Assembly (NCBI GenBank): GCA_018001935.1 | Contig: JAGNHB010000050.1 | Span: forward strand, 1 to 43,913 | DNA from: Acidobacteriota bacterium | GTDB taxonomy: Bacteria; Acidobacteriota; JAAYUB01 | Reading direction: 5' to 3' | DNA: 43,913 nucleotides | Shown here: one piece after another, positions 1 to 9,055 of the stretch | Layout: each line of letters begins with the position of its first letter | How positions within the stretch are numbered: position 1 is the stretch's first letter | Program-made: the position numbers and the translations under genes | The notes under the pieces: model-generated | Told to the model about the DNA's origin: nothing | What the model saw: only the letters and a program-made list of their open reading frames with translations | Database searches by the model: none

Positions 1-130
1 TTTCTTTCTATAGAATAAAGCCTTCTTTAGAGGCCGGGCTATAGAGTTTATTACCGCCTCTCCGCGGATGGGGCTGGCCCAATCCCTGACCGTTGCTCTT
101 GGCCTTCTCCCTCACCGGTGCGGAGACACG

Positions 131-626
131 GGATGACGAAAGAGCGTCTTCTCCGTGCCTCCGTGCCTCCGTGTGAGCCCTTCCGGAAGGGCTCTCACCA
201 GGGTACTGAGCACACGGAGAGCCCGGTGAGGGGATCGGCAACCCATGGGCGATGCTATATTTGCAAAAAAATCTCGTCTTCCTTGGCGAGCTTTGCGCCT
301 TGGCGAGACCGATCCGGATTGGATCTCGCAAAGGCGCCAAGGTCGCCAAGGGGAACGGGAAGCCCGGGCCGCCGCATCGGATGATGAAGGAGCGTTTTCT
401 CCGTGCCCCCGTGCCTCCGTGTGAGCCCTTCCGGAAGGGCTCTCGCCAAGGCACTGAGCACACGGAGAATCCGGGGAGGGGATCGGCAACCCTTGGGCGA
501 TGCTATATTTGCAAAAAAATCTCGTCTTCCTTGGCGAGCTTTGCGCCTTGGCGAGACCGATCCGGATTGGATCTCGCAAAGGCGCCAAGGTCGCCAAGGG
601 GAACGGGAAGCCCGGGCCGCCGAGGG
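131..626. repeat. Two direct copies of a ~244-bp dispersed repeat, each with a 71-nt palindrome
   Basis: Copy 1 (about 131-374) and copy 2 (about 379-622) match closely at an offset of exactly 248 bp. Each carries a 20-bp perfect palindrome centred on TTCCGGAA (175-194 and 423-442) and a 71-nt imperfect palindrome (281-351 and 529-599) whose 28-nt arms pair at 25 positions around a GATCCGGAT-like centre. A related 71-nt palindrome recurs at 11070-11140. Open frames across the region are by-products of the repeat and look non-coding. Positions 1-130 hold no gene I can recognise. Confidence 0.85.
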
Positions 627-629
627 CAC

Positions 630-660
630 AAAAAAAGACCGCGGCCCGGGAGGGCCGCGG
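630..660 (-). terminator. Intrinsic terminator of the Fn3 protein gene
   Basis: On the minus strand a GC-only stem (CCGCGGCCC pairing with GGGCCGCGG, 639-660) is followed by T7. It lies 25 bp past the stop of the 1802-aa gene, so it is a standard Rho-independent terminator. Confidence 0.9.
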
Positions 661-685
661 TACGGGTTACCGGCTTCGGTCCGGG

Positions 686-3600
686 TCAGTCGCTGGAACC
701 GTCCAGCGCCACGTAGGAGATCAGCCGGCTCAGGTCGGCCGCCACGATGAAGAGATCGCCGATCAGCGACTTGTCCGAGGTCGCCGTGATCCACGCGATG
801 TCGGTCACCGTCGTCGGGTAGACGTCGTTGACCACCTGGTCCAGTTTGCCGTGGGCGGGGATGACGGTGTCGACGCTTCCCTTCTCCGTGCCGTCGGAAC
901 CGTACGCCTTGAGCGTCACGGTCGCGGCCGAGGGGTTGGGGTTGCAGATGCGCAGACGGCTCTGCCACTCCGCCCCGTCCCGCACCAGGGGGAAGTCCAG
1001 CTTGGTGGACCCCAGGGACACCCCGATGATGCCCTCGAACATGTAGGGGACCCCCGTGGCGCCCGCGTCGGTGACGTACAACTCGAAGCCGAGGATTCGC
1101 TCCATGGCCCCGACCTTCAGGTAGGCCGCCCCCGCCGGAAGCTGGTTGTTGAAGAAGTACCGGATGTCGTACGTGGCCTGGGACAGCGGGGCCAGGTTCG
1201 ACAGGTCCTTCTCACCGAGCTTGACGCCGTTCTTGTCGAACAGGTCGAGGTGGACGTTGGTCGGCGAGCTGCCGATGTTGGAGAAGGTGATGCCGGTGAA
1301 GTAGGTGGCGGTGTCGGGGATCTCGTTGTAGTAGACCTTGAAGGGGAAGTCCGTCTGGCCGGTGGCCAGGGTGGTCACCGGGACGGTGGCCGTGGAACTG
1401 GACTTGTCGCCGGTGGCGTTGACGGCCTTGAGCGAGTAGCGGTACGTGGTCTCCGGGAGCAACCCCGACACGGTGTAGTTGTTGACGGTGGTGGTGGCGA
1501 TGAGGGACGGGATGGGGGTGTTGTTGCTGAGCACCTCGTAGTGGTGGAAATCCGGCTCGGTGTTGGGGTTCCAGGACAGGTACACCTGCGTGGCCGAGAT
1601 CGCCGCCGCGGAGAAGCCCGTGGGGGTCGCCGGGATGCCCTCGGGGGTCGGTTCCCCTTCCCCCTCCCCTTCCTCAGGCGGGGTCTGGGTTTTGAAGAGG
1701 CGGACCGAGGGGGAGAAGGCCGGGAGGCCCGCCCACCCCTTGCTGACCATGGAGCCGAAGAGTTCGAAACCGATGAGCGGCTGGGTGGAGGCCAGCTTGA
1801 CGAAGCGGATCTGGTTGGGGTCGCTCACGGCCGGGAAGACCTGGTTGACCAGGCGAACGTACTTGTTGCCCGGGGTGATCTCGATCTGAACGGTGCTGAG
1901 CAGGACCCCCGACTCCGAGTAAGCCATCAGCGTCACGGTGGCCGGGTAGGTGCCGGTGTTGATCAGGGTGAGGCCCGTCAGGAAGAGGTCCGACATGTAC
2001 ACGTACGGGAAGATCAGGTCGGACGCCCCCGTCTCGAACATGGGGATCGTCGTCACCGCCTGGTTGTCCTTCGTCCCGAAGGTGACGACCCCCTTGAGCT
2101 TGGACGCGCTGGCCACCTTGAGCCAGACGTCGTTCCCCGGCGCGAAGACCGAGGCGTTGAAGATGGCCGACACGTCGGCGTCGTAGACAGCCTTGGCCGC
2201 CAGCGAGGGGACGGTCACCTTCTGGAGTTCGGCCCCGTTGCTGTTGTAGGCGTACAGGTCGATGGGGTTGTCCAGGGTCCCGACGTTGGCCAGGGTGACC
2301 CGGCTGTACCAGTCGGTGAGGTTCACGATGTGGGCGCCGTAGAGCGATCTCTTCGAGGAGGCGGTCCGCACCGGGAGCGCGGTGGTCTGGGCGGACTCGT
2401 TGCCGGCAAAGTCGATGGCGCTGACCGTGTAGGAGTACAGGGAGTCCTCGAGGAGGCCGGAGTCGATGAAGTTCGTCACCAGGACCTTGGTCAGGTAGAC
2501 CCCGTCCCGGTAGATCTTGTAGCCGTCCACCCCGCTGCCGCCGGCGTTGTCCGTGGACGCGGTCCACGACAGGCTGATGTGGGTGGTGTCCACCGGCACG
2601 CCCTGCAGGTTGCCGGGGACCGAGGGCGCGGTGGTGTCCGGCGACAGCGTGGTGACGCTGACGGTGGCCTTGGTGGACTCGTTCCCCGCCAGGTCGACGG
2701 CGCTGACGCCGTAGTTGTACTGGGTCCCTTCCTGGAGCCCGGTGTCGGAGTAGTTGGTCGTGCTCACCTTGGTGATGCAGACGCTGTTCCGGTAGACCTT
2801 GTAGCCGTCCAGCCCGGACCCGCCCACGTTGTCCGTGGACGCGCTCCAGCTCAGGTTGACCGTGGTGGTGTCGGGCGAGATCCCCTGGAGGTTGCCGGGC
2901 ACGGTGGGCGCCTCGCTGTCCGGCGAGAGGGTCGTGGCCTGGAGCGGCGCCGAGTAGGCGGACTCGAGCATCGTGGGCCCCACGGCCTTGATGATGAACT
3001 CGTAGAGCTTGTTGGACTGCAGCCCCGTGGCCGTGCACGAGAGGGAGGTCGTGGTGGTGACCAGCTCGTAGCAGTAGTAGCTGCCGAAGAGGGACTTCCC
3101 GATGCAGACGGTGTAGGTCACCCCGGAGGACGGGGTCGAGGCGTCCCAGGCCAGCCCGACGGTGCTGCTGCCGATGGCGGTGACCCGGAAGTTCCCCGGC
3201 ACGCTCGGCGTCAGGACGTCGGTGGGGGTGACCGGCAGGCGGTTGGAGGGGTCCGATTCCACGGCGCCGGACGACACGGCCTTGACGGTGTAGTAGTAGG
3301 TCAGCCCGGAGGTGAGCCCCATCATGGCGGTGCTGGTCGTCGATCCCGAGACCGTGGCCACCAGGGTGCCGCTGCCGTCCGGGGAGTCCAGGGAGGCGTG
3401 GCTGTAGACGCGGTAGTTGGCGATGGTGACGCCGTTGGGGACGGAGGCGGTCCAGTTCAGGGTCAGGCTGGTGGGCTGAACGTCCGAGGAGTTCAGGTTC
3501 GTGGGGGGGTTGGGCTTCGTCGGCCCGGACGGCAGGGTGGTCACCGGGACGGACGCGCACTTCGCCGACTCGTTGCCGGCGTAGTCGATGGCGCTGACCT

Positions 3601-6094
3601 GGTAGTTGTACAGGGTGTTCGGCGAGAGCCCCGAGTTGACGTAGTTGGTGGCGGCGGTCTCCGCGAGGTAGCTCCCCGACCCGTTGCGGTAGACCCGGTA
3701 GGCGCGCAGGCCGGAGCCCGAATCCGTGGAGGGGTTCCAGGTCAGGGAGACGGTGGTGGTGGTCGGGGTCCCGTTCAGCCCCGTGGGGACCGTGGGCGGC
3801 GTGGAGTCGGTGGCGGTGTTCACCTCCACCTCGAGCCAGTCGGACACGTTCCCGCACTTGTCGATGGCCCGGATCCGGTACCAGATGGCGTTGCCCGGGT
3901 AGGACTGGGTGTCGGTGTAGCCGCTGCTGCTCGAACCCTGGAAAACCAGGAAATTGAAGAAACCGGACGGGTTGGTCTTCTTGTGAATCTCGTACTTGTC
4001 GATGCCGCTGCCCGAGTCGCTGGCCGGGTCCCAGGTCATCAACACCTGGTTTTCGTTGTTGATGTAGTAAGCCTGGAAGTAGCCCGGCGTCGAGGGGGGC
4101 GTCGTGTCGTTCTGCGGCGACGCCGTGAGGGCGACGGCTTCGGGGTCGGGGACGGAGGACTCGTTGCCGGCCGTGTCGACGGCGGTCACGTAGAACTTGT
4201 AACTCTGGCAGGGTGACACCGGGTAGACGTAGCTCAGGGCGGTCCCCGTGTAGATGACCGAGTAGGAACTCTGCCCGGGCCCCTTGGCGTACAGCTTGTA
4301 GCTCGCCACGGCCTGGCAGGTGTCGGTGGCGGTGCTCCACCCGAGCTGGATGGAGGTGTACGTCGAGGCGATCACCGAGAGGGTGGCCGGCCGGGGCGGG
4401 GCGGCCCGGTCGATGGTCACCGTGGCTGAGAGCGCCGTCTTGTTGACGCTGGTGGAGGGGTCGACCCAGTGGGTGGCGGAGGCGTGCACCTTGAAGGCGA
4501 TGCAGGGCTCGGTGGCGATGGTCGCGGCGTTCGTGAAGGTGGACTGGGCGGTGAAGGTCTGGTTGGTCAGGTCGGCCAGGGTCGACGGGTCGATGAGGGT
4601 GTAGGGGGCTTCCGCCGGGGGCTCGCCCTGGTAGACCTTGAGGATCACGTTCGGCGCCCCGTTGTCGGTGATGGGGAAGGGGCTGCCGTACTGGTCGAGG
4701 GTGGTCACCGTCAGGGTCGTGGCGTTGGGGGTGTTGGCGGGGGAGACCTGGACCTGGACGGAATCGAAGTACGGCGCGTCGAAGGTCTGGCTGACCGCGC
4801 TGGTGGTCACGGCGTTCCCGGCGTAGTCGGCCGCCTGGAGCTTGTAGCAGTAGGTCTGGCCGGGCGTGACGGAGGCGTCGTAGTAGTAGAACTGGTTGCT
4901 CTCCACCTTGAACTTGTCGCCGGCGGCGAACTCGGGGGTGTAGTCGCACCAGTGGGGGAACTGGTAGTGTTTCCAGAGCAGGTTGCCCGGCCCCGGGGTG
5001 AAGTCGGGCCCCTCGGTGGACCGGTACAGGGCATAGTACTTCACGCCCGACCGGTAGAGGGAGCCGCCGGCGGGGGCCGCGTCGTAGACCCGGGGCCACT
5101 TCAGGGTGATGGAGGTGGACTGCACCGCGTGCTTGGTCAGCCCGTCCGCGGCCAGGGAGGGGGCCAGCGTGTCCACGTCGCTCCCGCTGCGGTTGGCGGC
5201 GCCCAGCATGGTGAAGGTCCCCTGGTAGTTGGCGTAATAGAGGTCCAGGAACCCGTCCCCGGTGAAGTCCTCGGTGTAGGTCGAGAAGTAGGTCCCGGTG
5301 ATGACGCCGTTGAGGACCGTGCCCGAACTGAAGGAGGGGGCCGAGGGCGATCCCGTGTTGGTGTAGCAGCGAAGGGCGTCCGCCAGATTGTCGCCAGAGA
5401 GCAGGTCGAACTTCCCGTCTCCCGTCCAGTCTGTCCAGGAATGGCGCCCGGAAGCGCCCCCGCAGGACGTCAACGGCCGGGCGTAATAGCCCAGGGCCGT
5501 GAAGGTGACTTCACCCCCGTTGCTCTTCCCGTCGACCCACCCGTCCGTCTCCCGGTCCTGGTTCATGTAGTACCAGAGCTGGCTGTCGGCGTCGTTGACT
5601 ACGAAGTCAAGGTCGCCGTCGCCGTCGAGGTCGATGAAGGAGACCATGTTGATGTAAGGGTCACGCCAGATCCCGAGGAAGGTACTCGAAGAGGTCCCCT
5701 GGTAGACGACATTGGTCCAGGTCGGGGACGCCGCCGTGCCGGTGTTGGTGATCCAGCCCACGGCGCCGCGCTCGGTGCCGTAGAAGATGTCCATCTTCCC
5801 GTTGAAGTGGATGTCGGCGAAGGTCCCCGAGATCCGGTCCAGGGTCGGGGAGATGGTGATCGCCCGATCGACGGTGGTGTAGGACGGGGCGGAGGCGGTC
5901 CCCTTGTTGAAGAAGACTTCCAGCTTCTCGTAGTTCCCGTGGATCAGGTCCAGGAGATCGTCCCCGTTGACGTCGGCGAAGAAGATCTTCGACATGGAAT
6001 TGATCGGCGTCACCTGGCCGAACAACCCGGCAAACGACAACAGAACGAAAACCGCCCCGGTCAGGAAGCGAAACGTCTGTCCCCTGGTTTTCAT
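686..6094 (-). CDS. Exported VCBS/FG-GAP and multi-Fn3 protein, 1802 aa
   Basis: Large secreted or surface protein. An N-terminal signal peptide (about residues 1-26) is followed by five FG-GAP/VCBS-like calcium-binding stretches such as DLDGDGDLD, DWTGDGKFD and DFTGDGFLD (about 38-290), characteristic of beta-propellers. Residues about 305-1235 hold roughly eight fibronectin type III domains plus one Ig-like stretch. Next come two copies of a beta-rich module carrying a GFELFG-like motif (about 1240-1475), a Glu/Gly linker (EGEGEGE, near 1480), one more Fn3 domain (about 1490-1570) and two further module copies to the C terminus. The neighbouring lipoprotein carries the same module. The ATG at 6094 has GGAGG six bases upstream, with a promoter and terminator immediately flanking the gene, so it is transcribed alone. 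Adhesion or polymer binding is a reasonable inference; no catalytic motif is visible. Confidence 0.9.
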   Translation of the reverse strand: MKTRGQTFRFLTGAVFVLLSFAGLFGQVTPINSMSKIFFADVNGDDLLDLIHGNYEKLEVFFNKGTASAPSYTTVDRAITISPTLDRISGTFADIHFNGKMDIFYGTERGAVGWITNTGTAASPTWTNVVYQGTSSSTFLGIWRDPYINMVSFIDLDGDGDLDFVVNDADSQLWYYMNQDRETDGWVDGKSNGGEVTFTALGYYARPLTSCGGASGRHSWTDWTGDGKFDLLSGDNLADALRCYTNTGSPSAPSFSSGTVLNGVITGTYFSTYTEDFTGDGFLDLYYANYQGTFTMLGAANRSGSDVDTLAPSLAADGLTKHAVQSTSITLKWPRVYDAAPAGGSLYRSGVKYYALYRSTEGPDFTPGPGNLLWKHYQFPHWCDYTPEFAAGDKFKVESNQFYYYDASVTPGQTYCYKLQAADYAGNAVTTSAVSQTFDAPYFDSVQVQVSPANTPNATTLTVTTLDQYGSPFPITDNGAPNVILKVYQGEPPAEAPYTLIDPSTLADLTNQTFTAQSTFTNAATIATEPCIAFKVHASATHWVDPSTSVNKTALSATVTIDRAAPPRPATLSVIASTYTSIQLGWSTATDTCQAVASYKLYAKGPGQSSYSVIYTGTALSYVYPVSPCQSYKFYVTAVDTAGNESSVPDPEAVALTASPQNDTTPPSTPGYFQAYYINNENQVLMTWDPASDSGSGIDKYEIHKKTNPSGFFNFLVFQGSSSSGYTDTQSYPGNAIWYRIRAIDKCGNVSDWLEVEVNTATDSTPPTVPTGLNGTPTTTTVSLTWNPSTDSGSGLRAYRVYRNGSGSYLAETAATNYVNSGLSPNTLYNYQVSAIDYAGNESAKCASVPVTTLPSGPTKPNPPTNLNSSDVQPTSLTLNWTASVPNGVTIANYRVYSHASLDSPDGSGTLVATVSGSTTSTAMMGLTSGLTYYYTVKAVSSGAVESDPSNRLPVTPTDVLTPSVPGNFRVTAIGSSTVGLAWDASTPSSGVTYTVCIGKSLFGSYYCYELVTTTTSLSCTATGLQSNKLYEFIIKAVGPTMLESAYSAPLQATTLSPDSEAPTVPGNLQGISPDTTTVNLSWSASTDNVGGSGLDGYKVYRNSVCITKVSTTNYSDTGLQEGTQYNYGVSAVDLAGNESTKATVSVTTLSPDTTAPSVPGNLQGVPVDTTHISLSWTASTDNAGGSGVDGYKIYRDGVYLTKVLVTNFIDSGLLEDSLYSYTVSAIDFAGNESAQTTALPVRTASSKRSLYGAHIVNLTDWYSRVTLANVGTLDNPIDLYAYNSNGAELQKVTVPSLAAKAVYDADVSAIFNASVFAPGNDVWLKVASASKLKGVVTFGTKDNQAVTTIPMFETGASDLIFPYVYMSDLFLTGLTLINTGTYPATVTLMAYSESGVLLSTVQIEITPGNKYVRLVNQVFPAVSDPNQIRFVKLASTQPLIGFELFGSMVSKGWAGLPAFSPSVRLFKTQTPPEEGEGEGEPTPEGIPATPTGFSAAAISATQVYLSWNPNTEPDFHHYEVLSNNTPIPSLIATTTVNNYTVSGLLPETTYRYSLKAVNATGDKSSSTATVPVTTLATGQTDFPFKVYYNEIPDTATYFTGITFSNIGSSPTNVHLDLFDKNGVKLGEKDLSNLAPLSQATYDIRYFFNNQLPAGAAYLKVGAMERILGFELYVTDAGATGVPYMFEGIIGVSLGSTKLDFPLVRDGAEWQSRLRICNPNPSAATVTLKAYGSDGTEKGSVDTVIPAHGKLDQVVNDVYPTTVTDIAWITATSDKSLIGDLFIVAADLSRLISYVALDGSSD

Positions 6095-6127
6095 GGTCTA
6101 CCTCCATTGCGAAACGCCATAAACTAT

Positions 6128-6156
6128 ATTGTAACAAAATCCATCCGGATTCGGAA
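6128..6156 (-). promoter_or_regulatory. Sigma70-type promoter of the Fn3 protein gene
   Basis: Minus strand: TTCCGA (6156-6151), 17-bp spacer, TACAAT (6133-6128). The start codon is at 6094, giving a leader of about 27 nt that contains the GGAGG site. The -10 is strong and the -35 weak. Confidence 0.55.
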
Positions 6157-6159
6157 GGG

Positions 6160-6186
6160 AAAAAACCTCACCGCCCCCGGGGGCGG
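6160..6186 (-). terminator. Intrinsic terminator of the lipoprotein gene
   Basis: The self-complementary 16-nt stem CCGCCCCC/GGGGGCGG (6171-6186) is followed on the minus strand by TGAGG and T6. It sits 22 bp beyond the stop codon at 6208 and just upstream of the next promoter. Confidence 0.8.
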
Positions 6187-6207
6187 AAACGGTGCAAGCG
6201 CGGTCGC

Positions 6208-8754
6208 TCAGTCCGTGTAACCGGTCGAGAAAACATACGTCCCCCGGTTGCTTTGGACCAGGTCCTCCCCGGCCAGGACGGCCCGGTCGCTCTTCCAGAC
6301 GATCCAGGACCACTCCGCGGGCAGCGCGCCGGCGAAGGCCGCCTGGGGCGTCGTCCGGACCAACGACACCGCGGGCACGGTCAGGGGCGGGGCCGTGGCC
6401 ACCTTCGTGCCGGCCGCGTCGAAAGCCTCGAGGGTCACCACGGCGGGGTCGTCGCCCCGGGCGTTGTTGAAGACGAGCCACGCACCGTCCACGGCGCCGA
6501 AGGCCCCGGCCTGCCGGAACTCGCCCGCACCGGCGAACGGGTAGCCCGAGAGGAGGTTCTGGGTGAAATTGCCGTACAGCACGAAACCGGTCACCGGGTT
6601 GGTGGCCTCGATCGCGACGTAGGCGACGGGCCCGCCCATCAACTGCGGGAAGAGCTGGTCCAGCATGACGGCGTACTTGCGCCGGCCGAGGACGGTGACC
6701 TGCTTGTAGTACGGCGGGGGGATGGCGTAGATGCCGTCCGCCGTGAACGGCCAGATCTTCACCACCGACTGGGACGTGCCGGCGTTGACCAGGGTCATCC
6801 CGGTCCACCATCCCCCGGCGGGGTCCGGCACCCAGGGCGCGTAGAGTTCCTTCTCCCCCGCGTTCTGCAGCGGGATCCCCTCGCACATCCCGAGGTCCTG
6901 GGTGCCGAAGAGCTCGAAACCCGTCACGGGCCGGTCCGCCTCCACCTTGATCCACGACGCCCGCCCGAGGGCTTCGGCGGAGAAGAGCTGGGACAGCATC
7001 GAAATCAGGCGCTCCCCGGGGGGCAGGTTGACGGTGACCACGTCGGCGGGGTAGGAAGCCCCGTCGGCCGTGTAGGGCCGGAGGGTGAGGGTGGCGGCGT
7101 GACGGGTGTCGACGTTGACCACGGCGATGCCCGTCCACCAGAGGGTGTCCACGGCCAGGTGGTTGAAGTGGAGCGTGGTGGCGGGCGTGTCCTGGAGCCG
7201 GACGCCGGCCAGGTTCCGCTCCCCGTCCGCCGTGAAGAGAACGTGACCCTCGAGGGGCCCGGCGGAGCGGATGTTCATCCACCGGGCGCAGTCGGTGTCG
7301 AAGGTCGAAAAGAAGGACGCGATGGGACCGCTGACGAACTGGTGCGCCGACAGGCTGCCCAGCGTGGCGGGGTAGGTCTTGTGGAGGGCCCCGCTCCCGG
7401 AGGTCTCGTAGAAGTGGAAGTAGAGATCGGACGCCGCGGGGCCCGGGTTGAAGAGGAAGAGACGGGAGGTCCACTCGCAGGCGTTGGCGACGTGCGGCAT
7501 GGTGGCCACGTTCCCGGTCCGCTGGACGATCACCTGGTAATTCCGGCGGTTGGTCTGCGCGGACGCCGGGACCAGGCGCAGCCACACCCACCCCGTCGTC
7601 CCGAGGAAACCGGACGTGAGCGTGAACGGGGCCTCCCCCTGGGCCGCCGAACCGATGACCTCGCCGCTCTCGCGGTGAAGGCTCGCGGTGACCGAAACAC
7701 CCAGCTTCTCCGGGTGGATCTCCACGGAGAGGCTCTCCCCGGTCTCCACCGGGACCTTGAACCAGTCCTCGTTCAGGAGGCGGCCGAACAGGACGTCGTA
7801 CGGAGCCTCGACGGCTTCCCCCTGGGCGTTGTTGGGCTCGTAGAGGTCGTCCTCCAGGGAGGCGGCCGGGGAGAGGCCGGCGATCAGGCGGGCCTGCGCG
7901 GTGTCGAGGTAGGGGTTGCCGCTCTGGACGGACACGGCCTCCCAGAGGAAGTCGGGGTGGTTGTCCACGGAACCGCCCGTCCAGGTCCCCGACACGATCT
8001 CCCCCCCGCTCATCGTCAGGTCGTAAGTGTAGGTGTAATCCTGGTAGACGACCCCGGCCGTGTCGGGCGAGACCCCGTCCAGGGCCAGGTAGATGGTGGT
8101 GGTGACGTGCCGGGTGGCGCCGTTGTCCACCCAGTCGGTCACGTAGCGGTAGCAGGGGTAGTTCCAGATCTGGACGTCCGGGTCGGTTTCGACCAGGATG
8201 GGCTTGTCCAGTTCCAGGATGTAGTGACGAAGCGTCTTGTGGAAAAGGTCCGGGCGGATGTCGCTCTTGTCCTCCCCCGCGCCCCCCGTATAGCGGGTCC
8301 CGAACATGACCGCGCCGTCGTTCTGGTGCGCCTCGCAGAGGATCGCCTTCTTGTCGCCGAGGCGGAAATAGATGCGCTGCATCTCGCCGTACCCGGCAGG
8401 CTCGGGCTCGATGGACGAGGCCGCGGCGAAACCGTTGCAGTGCCCGTACCAGTCGAGGGCCAGGGGGTCGTAGTGGTTCCGGTACTCCCAGTTGTAGAGG
8501 TTCCCCCTCGGGTCGGCGCCCAGGGCGCCGGAGAGCTTCTCGAACGGGGCGAAGCCCCCGGTCCAGTCCTCCCAGTAGCTGTCGCCCCCCGGTTCGCCGA
8601 AGCAGGCCTTTCCCGTCGCCAGGGTCCCGTCCCGGAAGGGGTACCAGTAGGTGCTCCACACCGGGGTGGTGGTGGCGGCCTCCTCGTGCCCGTCCCCCAG
8701 GACCCCCGTGCAGCTCATCAACAGGGCTAAAATCAACCCGGCCAAAACCCTCAT
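6208..8754 (-). CDS. Lipoprotein with transglutaminase-elicitor-like domain, PPC-like domain and four GFELFG-type modules
   Basis: 848-aa predicted lipoprotein. The N terminus is hydrophobic and ends in the lipobox LLMSC, so Cys15 is probably acylated. Residues about 30-300 resemble the transglutaminase-elicitor family: GHCNGFAAA near residue 105 would contain the catalytic Cys, and HPDFLW near 266 matches the family's C-terminal motif. About 305-415 is a pre-peptidase C-terminal-like beta domain (YEPNNA, then DWFKV). About 415-848 holds four copies of the beta module found in the downstream Fn3 protein (VTGFELFG, VTGFVLYG). The frame stays open upstream through a hexanucleotide array to 9063, but the ATG at 8754 is preferred because only it puts the signal sequence at the N terminus. 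No Shine-Dalgarno site precedes it; the array abuts the start codon. Protein cross-linking activity is inferred from the domain only. Confidence 0.85.
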   Translation of the reverse strand: MRVLAGLILALLMSCTGVLGDGHEEAATTTPVWSTYWYPFRDGTLATGKACFGEPGGDSYWEDWTGGFAPFEKLSGALGADPRGNLYNWEYRNHYDPLALDWYGHCNGFAAASSIEPEPAGYGEMQRIYFRLGDKKAILCEAHQNDGAVMFGTRYTGGAGEDKSDIRPDLFHKTLRHYILELDKPILVETDPDVQIWNYPCYRYVTDWVDNGATRHVTTTIYLALDGVSPDTAGVVYQDYTYTYDLTMSGGEIVSGTWTGGSVDNHPDFLWEAVSVQSGNPYLDTAQARLIAGLSPAASLEDDLYEPNNAQGEAVEAPYDVLFGRLLNEDWFKVPVETGESLSVEIHPEKLGVSVTASLHRESGEVIGSAAQGEAPFTLTSGFLGTTGWVWLRLVPASAQTNRRNYQVIVQRTGNVATMPHVANACEWTSRLFLFNPGPAASDLYFHFYETSGSGALHKTYPATLGSLSAHQFVSGPIASFFSTFDTDCARWMNIRSAGPLEGHVLFTADGERNLAGVRLQDTPATTLHFNHLAVDTLWWTGIAVVNVDTRHAATLTLRPYTADGASYPADVVTVNLPPGERLISMLSQLFSAEALGRASWIKVEADRPVTGFELFGTQDLGMCEGIPLQNAGEKELYAPWVPDPAGGWWTGMTLVNAGTSQSVVKIWPFTADGIYAIPPPYYKQVTVLGRRKYAVMLDQLFPQLMGGPVAYVAIEATNPVTGFVLYGNFTQNLLSGYPFAGAGEFRQAGAFGAVDGAWLVFNNARGDDPAVVTLEAFDAAGTKVATAPPLTVPAVSLVRTTPQAAFAGALPAEWSWIVWKSDRAVLAGEDLVQSNRGTYVFSTGYTD

Positions 8755-8756
8755 CG

Positions 8757-9010
8757 GGGTCGGTATCGGTATCGGTATCGCAGTCGCTGTCGCAATCGCA
8801 GTCGCCGTCGCAGTCGCAGTCGCCCTCGCTCTCGCCCCCGCCGTGGCGGGCGCAGGCGAGGCGTTTTCGGGGGAGGGCGAGGGCGAGGGCGAGACCGATC
8901 GCGATTGCGATTGCGATTGCGATCGCGATTGCGATACCGATTGCGATACCGATTGCGATAGCGATACCGATACCGATTGCGATACCGATACCGATACCGA
9001 TACCGATGAG
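8757..9010. repeat. Inverted hexanucleotide array (TCGGTA/TCGCAA family) filling an intergenic gap
   Basis: The left half reads as runs of TATCGG, TCGCAG and TCGCAA units. The right half reads as GCGATT, GCGATA and CCGATA units, so the halves are inverted copies around a GC-rich centre (about 8840-8900). The 301-bp gap between the lipoprotein start (8754) and the preceding gene's stop (9056) is almost entirely this array. A close relative lies at 30533-31040. Units of six keep all frames open, which explains long spurious reading frames here. Confidence 0.9.
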
Positions 9011-9055
9011 ATCGGCGGAGGGGGGAGGAGAGGGGAGAAAGAAATATTGCGCATC

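Noticed and set aside
8..463. Small proteins encoded in the left-edge repeats
   Set aside because: All frames across the duplicated palindromic repeat are open; the same low-complexity peptide text recurs at each copy, as expected for a non-coding repeat.
500..4216. A 1238-codon open frame on the plus strand
   Set aside because: It is antisense to the Fn3 protein, has no domain content and lacks a ribosome site; high GC keeps the opposite strand open.
1674..5099. A 1141-codon open frame on the minus strand overlapping the Fn3 gene
   Set aside because: Shifted frame of the real gene, rich in Arg/Pro/His with no recognisable domains.
6253..8730. An 825-codon open frame on the plus strand
   Set aside because: Antisense to the lipoprotein, which has a signal peptide and clear domains.
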